A DNA stretch of 25,235 nucleotides. It comes from JBBQNY01 sp038255255 (GTDB taxonomy: Bacteria > Pseudomonadota > Gammaproteobacteria > Xanthomonadales > Ahniellaceae). Location: the NCBI GenBank assembly GCA_038255255.1, contig JBBSLL010000038.1, forward strand, positions 1 to 25,235, written 5' to 3'. The position numbers were made by a program, and so were the translations under genes. Shown here piece after piece: positions 8,199 through 14,473 of the stretch (positions within the stretch are counted from its first letter, which is position 1; each line of letters opens with the position of its first letter). The notes under the pieces are model-generated. The model ran no database searches, had not been told where the DNA came from, and worked only from the letters and a program-made list of their open reading frames with translations.

Positions 8199-8217
8199 GA
8201 GAATCCCGGATTCTCGC
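8197..8217 (-). other. Hairpin at the 5' edge of tRNA-Arg
   Basis: GCGAGAAT pairs with ATTCTCGC around a 5-base GC loop. It overlaps the first two bases of tRNA-Arg. No T run follows, so it competes with, or guides, 5' processing of the tRNA rather than terminating. Confidence 0.4.
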
Positions 8218-8264
8218 ACCGAGCCGTCGAAAGTACGCACTGCCGGGCATCAGCGCATCCGAGT

Positions 8265-8341
<77 letters not shown>

Positions 8342-8379
8342 TCGATCCCGGTATCGGCGCGCGTTGCCACGCACCGAAG

Positions 8380-8416
8380 GGGCCGCATGGTACGTGGCCG
8401 TAGCGTCCGAGGTCAA
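8380..8416 (-). promoter_or_regulatory. Promoter of the tRNA Pro-Arg-His-Lys-Leu series
   Basis: On the minus strand there is a -35 box TTGACC (8411-8416), an 18-base spacer and a -10 box TACCAT (8387-8392), followed at once by the GC-rich discriminator GCGGCCCC. GC-rich discriminators are typical of stable-RNA promoters under stringent control. The expected start is near 8380. Confidence 0.7.
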
Positions 8417-8508
8417 TGAACGCGAGCTTCCCGAAAGGCGTACATGCTTGGACGCGCCGCGGCTCGCGAACCGCGGCTCGCCTCGTTGAAAGCCTGCGTC
8501 GGCCTGCG

Positions 8509-9381
8509 TCAAACGGTCTGGCGCAGCGCGGCGATTCGCTCCGCCAGCGGCGGATGGGTCATGAACAGTCGCTTGAAACCGTCTGCAACATGGCCGGAAA
8601 TGCCGAACGCCGCGACCTCCTTGGGCAGCGCAGTCTGGTTCTGATTCAGACCGAGGCGCTCCAGCGCCGCAATCATTTTCTGGCGGCCGGCAAGCGTTGC
8701 CCCGCCCTCGTCGGCCCGGAACTCGCGGCGACGCGAGAACCACATCACGATCATCGATGCCAGCACGCCGAAGATCAACTGCAGGACCATCACCACTGCG
8801 AAGTAGGCAATCCCGCCGCCGCCCTCGCGACCGCCCCGCATGGCACCGTCGATAACCGAACCGATGATGCGCGCCAGGAAGATGACGAACGTGTTGAGGA
8901 CGCCCTGGATCAGCGTGAGCGTGACCATGTCTCCGTTCGCGACGTGGCTGATCTCGTGCCCCATCACCGCTTCCGCCTCATCGCGCGTCATGTTGGCCAG
9001 CAGTCCGGTGCTCACTGCGACCAGGGCATTGTTCTTGTTCATCCCGGTGGCGAACGCATTGACGTCCGGCGCATCGTAGATCGCGACCTCCGGCATGCCG
9101 ATGCCGGCGGCGTCGGCCTGTCGACGCACCGTGTCGATCAGCCAGCGCTCGGTCTCGGTGCGGGGCTCCGTGATGACCTGGGCGCCCGTCGAGCGCTTGG
9201 CCATCCACTTGGACATCGCCAGCGAAATGAACGCACCGCCCATGCCGAACACGGCGGCCATGACCAGCAAACCGCCGGTGTTGGCCGTGCTGAGTCCAAA
9301 GTAGGGAAGCGCCACCTGCAGCACGACGCCGAGCAACAGCATCACTGCGAGGTTGGTGGCAAGCAACAGGAAAACGCGCAT
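8509..9381 (-). CDS. htpX: Membrane zinc metalloprotease HtpX
   Basis: HtpX is an inner-membrane M48 zinc metalloprotease that takes part in membrane protein quality control. The 290 residues show two N-terminal membrane segments (about 4-26 and 36-55), the zinc motif HEISH at 142-146, two more hydrophobic segments (about 155-175 and 191-215) and the third ligand Glu220 in RREFRAD. The PLAERIAAL C-terminus is typical. An in-frame start 13 codons upstream exists, but the ATG at 9379-9381 follows GGAGA with eight-base spacing and starts directly with MRVFLLLATN, so it is chosen. It stands alone between the tRNA series and the divergent gluQ. Confidence 0.97.
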   Translation of the reverse strand: MRVFLLLATNLAVMLLLGVVLQVALPYFGLSTANTGGLLVMAAVFGMGGAFISLAMSKWMAKRSTGAQVITEPRTETERWLIDTVRRQADAAGIGMPEVAIYDAPDVNAFATGMNKNNALVAVSTGLLANMTRDEAEAVMGHEISHVANGDMVTLTLIQGVLNTFVIFLARIIGSVIDGAMRGGREGGGGIAYFAVVMVLQLIFGVLASMIVMWFSRRREFRADEGGATLAGRQKMIAALERLGLNQNQTALPKEVAAFGISGHVADGFKRLFMTHPPLAERIAALRQTV

Positions 9382-9517
9382 CGATATTTCTCCGGAACAG
9401 TGGGTGCGCAACCCGCGCACGAAGCGTGAATCGGGGTGGCGCGGCCGGATTCAAGGCCCGGCGCAAGTCTAGATCGGCCGCACTGGCCGAGTCGATCCGC
9501 ACGACTATCATCCGCAC

Positions 9518-10396
9518 GTGACGTCGACGTACGTGGGCCGATTTGCCCCCTCCCCTACGGGAAAGCTCCATTTCGGTTCGCTGCTCGTCGCGGTGGGCAG
9601 CTGGTTGCGCGCCCGGTCGACAGACGGACGATGGCTGGTCAGGATCGAGGACCTGGACCTGGCGCGGTGCGTTCCCGGCGCTGCGGAACAGATCGTCGCG
9701 ACGCTCGGGCAGCATGGAATGCAATCCGCTTCCGGTGTCGTGCACCAGGGAATCGACCTCAGCCGCTACGCCTCGGCACTGCATTCGCTCGAACTGCGCG
9801 GATCAGTTTTTCCCTGCTGGTGCACGCGCGCGGACGTCGCAGCGGCGGGTGGAGTACACCGAGGGTGCGTCCGCGCGCCAGGCGGGTCGCGGCGAGGCGA
9901 TCCCAGCTGGAGATTCCGGCCTCCGCCCGGCCTCATCCGCTACACCGACACTTTGGCGGGCCCGCGGGAGCACGATGTCGCCCGCGAGTTCGGGGAATTC
10001 GTATTGAAGCGGGCCAATGGTGAATACACCTACCATTTGTCAGTGGTCGTTGACGACGCGTGGCAGGGCATCACGGAAGTGGTCCGGGGTGGCGACCTTC
10101 TCGAATCGACCGCCCGGCAGATTGCGCTGCAACGCGCGCTTGGCTTTAGCACTCCGGATTATCTGCATCTGCCAGTAATGATCGACGAGTCTGGCGCGAA
10201 ACTCTCCAAACAGGCCCTGAGTTGCCCAGTGGACCCCGGCTCACCCATGCCTTCGCTGCGCGCCGTGCTCGCGACGCTCGGACAGTTCGTCGACCAGACC
10301 TCGGCACAGCCCCATGAGCTGCTGGAATCTGCAGCGGCCCGATTCGATATCGCTGCGCTGCCGCGTGCGCTCGAGCTGCCCTGCCCGCAATACTAG
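9518..10396 (+). CDS. gluQ: Glutamyl-Q tRNA(Asp) synthetase
   Basis: GluQ-RS charges glutamate onto the queuosine base at the wobble position of tRNA-Asp. It resembles the catalytic core of glutamyl-tRNA synthetase without the anticodon-binding domain. The 292 residues fit that length. Seen: GRFAPSPTGKLHFGSL at 7-22 (HIGH-type motif), RIEDLD at 42-47, a Cys-Trp-Cys at 100-102 with Cys117 as the zinc site, VVRGGDLL at 188-195 and a KLSKQ class I motif at 228-232. The usual Tyr ligand four residues before the last Cys is a Val here, with His114 next to it. The start is a GTG at 9518-9520, which places the conserved motif close to the N-terminus. It precedes phaB by 56 bases. Confidence 0.95.
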   Translation: MTSTYVGRFAPSPTGKLHFGSLLVAVGSWLRARSTDGRWLVRIEDLDLARCVPGAAEQIVATLGQHGMQSASGVVHQGIDLSRYASALHSLELRGSVFPCWCTRADVAAAGGVHRGCVRAPGGSRRGDPSWRFRPPPGLIRYTDTLAGPREHDVAREFGEFVLKRANGEYTYHLSVVVDDAWQGITEVVRGGDLLESTARQIALQRALGFSTPDYLHLPVMIDESGAKLSKQALSCPVDPGSPMPSLRAVLATLGQFVDQTSAQPHELLESAAARFDIAALPRALELPCPQY

Positions 10397-10452
10397 GCAG
10401 CTCAGACAACATCCCCAACGGCTCAGGCCAACCTCAGGAAAGGAGAATTCGA

Positions 10453-11193
10453 ATGCAATCTCGAGTCGCGCTGGTCACGGGTGGCACTGGCGGAATTGGT
10501 ACAGCCATCTGCAAGTTTCTGGCCCAGCAAGGTCATCGGGTGGCCACCAACTATCGCGACGAGGCAAAGGCCAAGGCGTGGCAGGCGCAACTCAGGAGTG
10601 ATGGCATCGACGTGGTGCTGGTAAAGGGCGATGTCGGCGAACCCGATTCGGCTGAGGAGATGATCGCCGGAGTGGTCGAGGCAGTCGGACCTGTGGACAT
10701 CCTGGTGAACAACGCCGGCATCACGCGCGACACGACTTTCCACCGCATGACGCCCCAGCAGTGGCAGGAAGTCATCAACACCAACCTCAATTCCTGTTTC
10801 AACGTGACCCGACCCGTGATCGAGGGCATGCGGGAGCGAAAGTGGGGCCGCGTCATCCAGATCAGCTCAATCAACGGGCAGAAAGGCCAATACGGTCAGG
10901 CGAATTACGCCGCGGCCAAAGCCGGGATGCACGGCTTCACGATTTCGCTCGCGCAGGAGAACGCCCGGTTCGGCATCACAGTGAACACCGTATCGCCGGG
11001 ATACATCGCCACTGACATGGTCATGGCGGTCCCGGAGGACGTGCGCGCCAAGATCGTCGCCCAGATCCCGACGGGTCGATTGGGAGAGCCCTCCGAAATC
11101 GCATACGCGGTGGGCTTCTTCGTGGACGAGCGTGCCGCCTGGATCACGGGCGCCAATCTTTCCGCCAACGGCGGGCACTACATGGGTTGGTGA
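10453..11193 (+). CDS. phaB: Acetoacetyl-CoA reductase PhaB
   Basis: PhaB reduces acetoacetyl-CoA to (R)-3-hydroxybutyryl-CoA, the monomer for polyhydroxybutyrate. It is a 246-residue short-chain dehydrogenase. Seen: the nucleotide-binding motif TGGTGGIG at 9-16, NNAG at 86-89, and the catalytic Ser139, Tyr152 and Lys156. The segment SSINGQKGQYGQANYAAAKAG is very close to known PhaB proteins. After the second beta strand it reads ATNYRDE, with an Arg where NADPH-dependent enzymes carry a basic residue. AAAGGAG lies eight bases before the ATG. It is followed by phaR and a second phaB-like gene on the same strand. A long hairpin overlaps its stop codon. FabG is the nearest alternative, but sequence and context favour PhaB. 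Confidence 0.92.
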   Translation: MQSRVALVTGGTGGIGTAICKFLAQQGHRVATNYRDEAKAKAWQAQLRSDGIDVVLVKGDVGEPDSAEEMIAGVVEAVGPVDILVNNAGITRDTTFHRMTPQQWQEVINTNLNSCFNVTRPVIEGMRERKWGRVIQISSINGQKGQYGQANYAAAKAGMHGFTISLAQENARFGITVNTVSPGYIATDMVMAVPEDVRAKIVAQIPTGRLGEPSEIAYAVGFFVDERAAWITGANLSANGGHYMGW

Positions 11194-11241
11194 AGAGTGC
11201 GCTTAGCTGATGCCCAAAAGGCATCAGCTGCACTCTTCACC
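11189..11241 (+). other. Long hairpin over the phaB stop codon
   Basis: GGTGAAGAGTGC (11189-11200) pairs with GCACTCTTCACC (11230-11241), and AGCTGATGCC (11205-11214) pairs with GGCATCAGCT (11220-11229). The only interruption is a 4-base bulge (11201-11204), and the loop is CAAAA. This makes 22 base pairs and includes the TGA of phaB (11191-11193). No T run follows on either strand. It may slow 3' decay of phaB mRNA or limit read-through into phaR. Confidence 0.75.
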
Positions 11242-11415
11242 AGGTGAGTCATGGATGGCGAACGGGGTGCCTTACGTGCCGGTGGCACAATGCGGACTCC
11301 TCAGAGTTCCCGCCTCTGCAACACGGCGGGAGGTGATGCGCCCCTTCGCACTTCTTTTCTTGAGGTGCGCGGACCACGAATTGGCCCTTCCCCCCGAGTC
11401 TGCTACGTTGCACTC

Positions 11416-11892
11416 ATGGCCGGTCCGCGCATCATCAAAAAATATCCCAACCGCCGTTTGTACGACGCGGAGATTTCGAGCTACATCACGCTCGAGGACG
11501 TTCGTCAGCTGGTGATCGACAACGAGGAATTCACCGTGAAGGACGCGAAGTCGGGTGAAGACCTGACTCGCAGCGTTCTGCTCCAGATCATTTCGGAGCA
11601 CGAAGAGCGTGGCCAGCCGATGTTCTCGACCACGTTGCTTTCGCAGATCATCCGCTTCTACGGAGACTCGCTCCAGGGCCTCATGGGCACGTATCTCGAG
11701 CGCTCCATGGACACGTTCCTCGCCCAGCAGACGCAGTTCCGCAGCCAGTTGAACGACATGCTCGGCAAGACGCCCTGGACGATGTTCAACGAGCTGACCG
11801 ATCGCAATCTGCAAATGTGGAAGACGATGCAGGAGCAATTCCTGACATCTGCGATCCCGCCGCGCCGCAACGACGACGCCAGCAACACGTAG
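11416..11892 (+). CDS. phaR: Polyhydroxyalkanoate synthesis regulator PhaR
   Basis: PhaR is a DNA-binding regulator that also binds PHA granules; in known cases it represses phasin and PHA genes until polymer appears. The 158 residues show the N-terminal DNA-binding domain with its hallmark IIKKYPNRRLYD at 6-17, then the PHB-accumulation domain region (about 69-110, FSTTLLSQIIRFYGDSLQG) and a C-terminal helical part. The frame is open for 55 more codons upstream, but that stretch has no family similarity, and the ATG at 11416 gives the normal MAGPRIIKKYPNRRLYD start. The ribosome-binding site is poor. It sits between two phaB-type genes. Confidence 0.94.
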   Translation: MAGPRIIKKYPNRRLYDAEISSYITLEDVRQLVIDNEEFTVKDAKSGEDLTRSVLLQIISEHEERGQPMFSTTLLSQIIRFYGDSLQGLMGTYLERSMDTFLAQQTQFRSQLNDMLGKTPWTMFNELTDRNLQMWKTMQEQFLTSAIPPRRNDDASNT

Positions 11893-11966
11893 GCTTCGCG
11901 CCGGTTTCGCGTCAAGCCTGCCGCCCGTTTGACACTGCCGCGACGCGACCCCTACCATCGCCCGCT

Positions 11967-11981
11967 TGCTGCGGCGCAGCA
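11967..11981. promoter_or_regulatory. Possible PhaR operator upstream of the second phaB
   Basis: The perfect palindrome TGCTGC-GGC-GCAGCA lies about 20 bases before the start codon at 12002. It contains CTGC-N3-GCAG, the form of site described for PhaR of Paracoccus denitrificans. The match is by eye and the site is GC-rich, so chance is possible. Confidence 0.4.
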
Positions 11982-12001
11982 CCCAACTTGCGGAAACCTG
12001 A

Positions 12002-12754
12002 ATGACGAAAGCCCCTCGAGTTGCAGTCGTGACCGGTGGTATCGGCGGTCTCGGTTCTGCCATGTGTATTCAACTCGCACAGGCCGGACGCCGCGTCGTC
12101 GCGGCTGATCTCGGCACCCGCGAGGATCGCATCGCTGAATTTCGGAGCGAAATGGCGGAGTTCGGCGACGCGATCTCGTTCGAGCACGTCGACGTGACGG
12201 ACGCCGCATCCTGCGAAGCCCTTGTGCAGCGCGTCACGGTGAAGCACGGTCCCGTCGACATACTCGTCAACGCGGCGGGCATCACTCGCGATTCGACCTT
12301 GCGCAAGATGACGGCTTCACAGTGGACGGACGTGATTCGCGTGAACCTGGACTCCGTGTTCACGCTGTCGAAACTCGTGATCGATGGCATGGTCGATCGC
12401 GGATTCGGCCGGATCGTCAACATCTCTTCCGTCAACGGCCAGACGGGCCAGTTCGGACAAACCAACTACTCGGCCGCGAAGGCCGGGATGCACGGGTTCA
12501 CCATGGCGCTGGCGCGCGAGGTCGCCCGCAAGGGCGTGACCGTCAACAGCGTGAGTCCCGGATACTGCGAAACCGCGCTGGTCATGAAGGTGCCGGAGGA
12601 CGTTCGCGAGAAGATCCTGGCCAGCGTGCCGGTCGGGCGGTTGGGCAAACCGAGTGAGATTGCGCGTACGGTGGCGTTTCTCACGCACGACGACGCGGGG
12701 TTCATCACCGGCGCCAACATCCCGGTCAACGGCGGCTTGTTCATCAGCTTCTGA
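12002..12754 (+). CDS. Second PhaB-type acetoacetyl-CoA reductase, probably NADH-type
   Basis: This is a 250-residue short-chain dehydrogenase, roughly half identical by eye to the PhaB upstream. Seen: TGGIGGLG at 11-18, NAAG at 90-93 (replacing NNAG), and catalytic Ser143, Tyr156 and Lys160 inside SSVNGQTGQFGQTNYSAAKAG. It also shares the VPEDVREKI and GRLGKPSEIA segments with PhaB. After the second beta strand it has AADLG, with Asp36 at the position that usually selects NAD(H) over NADP(H). It probably makes 3-hydroxybutyryl-CoA with NADH; a role as a FabG-like or other 3-ketoacyl-CoA reductase cannot be excluded. GGAAA lies before the ATG. It converges with a minus-strand gene across a REP-like pair. 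Confidence 0.85.
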   Translation: MTKAPRVAVVTGGIGGLGSAMCIQLAQAGRRVVAADLGTREDRIAEFRSEMAEFGDAISFEHVDVTDAASCEALVQRVTVKHGPVDILVNAAGITRDSTLRKMTASQWTDVIRVNLDSVFTLSKLVIDGMVDRGFGRIVNISSVNGQTGQFGQTNYSAAKAGMHGFTMALAREVARKGVTVNSVSPGYCETALVMKVPEDVREKILASVPVGRLGKPSEIARTVAFLTHDDAGFITGANIPVNGGLFISF

Positions 12755-12776
12755 TGTCGGCGGCCGTGGCTCTGTA

Positions 12777-12799
12777 GTAGAGCCGAGCTGCGCTCGGCT
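12777..12799 (+). repeat. REP-like palindrome, GTAG head, copy 1
   Basis: GTAG is followed by AGCCGAGC-TGC-GCTCGGCT, an 8-bp stem with a 3-base loop. It lies 22 bases after the second phaB stop. The GTAG head plus short palindrome is the design of REP elements mobilised by RAYT transposases. Confidence 0.75.
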
Positions 12800-12832
12800 G
12801 CACCGTCAGAGGTCGCCGCGAACTCACAGAGC

Positions 12833-12855
12833 AGCGGAGCGCAGCTCCGCTCTAC
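12833..12855 (-). repeat. REP-like palindrome, GTAG head, copy 2 (inverted)
   Basis: On the minus strand it reads GTAG then AGCGGAGC-TGC-GCTCCGCT. It has the same architecture as copy 1, with C to G changes in the stem, and the opposite orientation, forming a BIME-like pair. Its GTAG supplies the TAG stop codon of the small membrane protein gene. Confidence 0.75.
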
Positions 12856-13298
12856 GAGCCTCGCAGCTCAGGCCTCCATCCCGCGCCTGTCAATGCATAC
12901 CGATCCGCCGCGCGCTCGAGTGGATTGCGGGCCGAGATGCCGCCGCACGCGAAGTAGACCGGCAGGAAGAAAGGGCCCAGCAGCATGTACTGGAATACAT
13001 GGGCTCTTTCGTGGTCGGTGAGTCGTGGGCGTGCAAACGGATCGCAGCCGGGGACGGGCGCATAGAGCCCGCACTCGACGTCCAGATCCGCGCCGGTGTG
13101 CAGGATGCAGTTTCCTAGCGTCAGCGCCTGACCGGGCCCCCAGGGAAACTGCGCAAATTCGATGGCGAGATCCCGCGCTCGCCAACGCACCCGCGCTCCC
13201 GCTGCCATCCCGGCCACGCCCAGCAGCAGCCCCGCGAGGGTATTCGGCAGGGTCCATGCCATCCCCATGACGATGCACAGTCCCCGCACGAACGTCAT
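12852..13298 (-). CDS. Small membrane protein with HExxH motif, function unknown
   Basis: I do not recognise a named gene. The predicted 148 residues start with a hydrophobic segment (about 8-33), then a soluble middle with a GNCILHTG stretch. Next comes HERAH at 96-100 followed by VFQYMLLGPFFLPVYFACGG, a second hydrophobic segment. NPLERAADRY follows at 125-134. HExxH with a downstream Glu (Glu128) is the pattern of a gluzincin zinc site, so a metalloprotease-like fold is possible; this is inference. The start is uncertain: the frame is open to 13373, and Met at 13298 or 13268 are both possible, each with a weak GGGGA upstream. It lies about 98 bases downstream of phaC on the same strand and may be cotranscribed with it. 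Base use is like its neighbours. Confidence 0.72.
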   Translation of the reverse strand: MTFVRGLCIVMGMAWTLPNTLAGLLLGVAGMAAGARVRWRARDLAIEFAQFPWGPGQALTLGNCILHTGADLDVECGLYAPVPGCDPFARPRLTDHERAHVFQYMLLGPFFLPVYFACGGISARNPLERAADRYALTGAGWRPELRGS

Positions 13299-13396
13299 GG
13301 CGCTGCGCGGTCCCCACGCGAATGGCCGTGCCCGCACCCCTTGGCGTCCGCCGCCGATCCCGCCAGCACGCAACTAGCGCCCGTCCACGCTCCGCC

Positions 13397-14473
13397 TCAG
13401 GTTCGCTCCTTGAGCCATTGGTGGATTGCGCTGGGCACCTCGCGCTGGGCGCGCCCGGACACGTACAGTCCGATGTGACCTCCCTTGAACGCCAGCTCCG
13501 AGTAGTCATCGGTTCCGACAATCCCACGCATCGGCTTCGACGAACTTGGCGGAACAAGGTGATCCTGCTCGGCGTAGATGTTGAGGACCGGCATCGTGAT
13601 GTTGCGTGGATCCACGCGCTTGTTGCCGACCATGGTGCCGCCACGCATCATCCGGTTCTCCTGGTAGAACTCCTTGTTGAACTGGCGGAACGTCTCACCA
13701 GCCTGGTCCGGAGAATCAAAAATCCATTTCTCCATGCGTAGGAAGTTCTCTACCTCGACGGGGTCGTCGAGGATGTCGACCAGACCCACGTACTTCTGGA
13801 GGTTGAGGCGGAAAGGCTTGAGCGACAGGTACGAGGAATTCATCAGATCGCCGGGAATATTGCCCAGCGTATCGACCGCCAGGTCCACGTCCACGCCCTG
13901 CGTCCAGTTCGACAGCATGTTGTCAGGCGTGTGGAAATCAACCGGCGTCACCATCGTGATGAGGTTCTGCACTTTCTCCGGGTAGATCGACGCGAAACAC
14001 AGCGAGAAGACGCCGCCTTGGCAGATACCGAGCAGATTGACCGCGTCAAGGTCGTGCGCGTCCCGAACCACGTCGATGCAGCGCCGCATGTAGCGGTTGA
14101 TGTAGTCGTCCATCGCCAGGAACCGGTCCGCGGCGTCGACGTAGCCCCAGTCGATGAGATACACATCCTCGCCCTGCTCGAGCAGGTTGCGCACGATCGA
14201 CCGGTCGTCCTGCAGGTCGATCATGTAAGGCCGGTTGACCAGTGCGTAGGTCACCACGATAGGGACTTCGGCAGTAGGCGGCTGCTTGCCACGGAAGCGG
14301 TACAGCACGACTTTGTCGATCCGGAAGATCTCTTCCTTGTCGGTTGCGCCGTAGTGCACGGTCTTCGCATCGAGGTTGCGCAGCACCTGCGTGCCCGCGG
14401 CGAGCTTGCGTCCCAGCGTCTGCACTTCCATCAACGCGGCTTCGGGATTGATTCGGATCGGACCCATGTTCAT
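13397..14473 (-). CDS. phaC: Class III polyhydroxyalkanoate synthase subunit PhaC
   Basis: PhaC polymerises (R)-3-hydroxyacyl-CoA into PHA at the granule surface. At 358 residues it is the short class III type, not the roughly 590-residue class I or II type. It has the alpha/beta-hydrolase fold with the lipase-like box GICQGG (149-154). The catalytic triad is Cys151, Asp304 (YAEQDHLVPP) and His333 (GGHIGLYV), two residues shifted from Allochromatium vinosum. The ATG overlaps the phaE stop in an ATGA, so the two subunits are translationally coupled. The upstream gene encodes the PhaE partner, which this class needs for activity. All catalytic residues are intact. Confidence 0.97.
   Translation of the reverse strand: MNMGPIRINPEAALMEVQTLGRKLAAGTQVLRNLDAKTVHYGATDKEEIFRIDKVVLYRFRGKQPPTAEVPIVVTYALVNRPYMIDLQDDRSIVRNLLEQGEDVYLIDWGYVDAADRFLAMDDYINRYMRRCIDVVRDAHDLDAVNLLGICQGGVFSLCFASIYPEKVQNLITMVTPVDFHTPDNMLSNWTQGVDVDLAVDTLGNIPGDLMNSSYLSLKPFRLNLQKYVGLVDILDDPVEVENFLRMEKWIFDSPDQAGETFRQFNKEFYQENRMMRGGTMVGNKRVDPRNITMPVLNIYAEQDHLVPPSSSKPMRGIVGTDDYSELAFKGGHIGLYVSGRAQREVPSAIHQWLKERT

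Noticed and set aside
11189..11241. Long hairpin considered as an integron attC site or an intrinsic terminator
   Set aside because: There is no attC core pair, no integrase and no cassette array nearby, and no T run on either strand.
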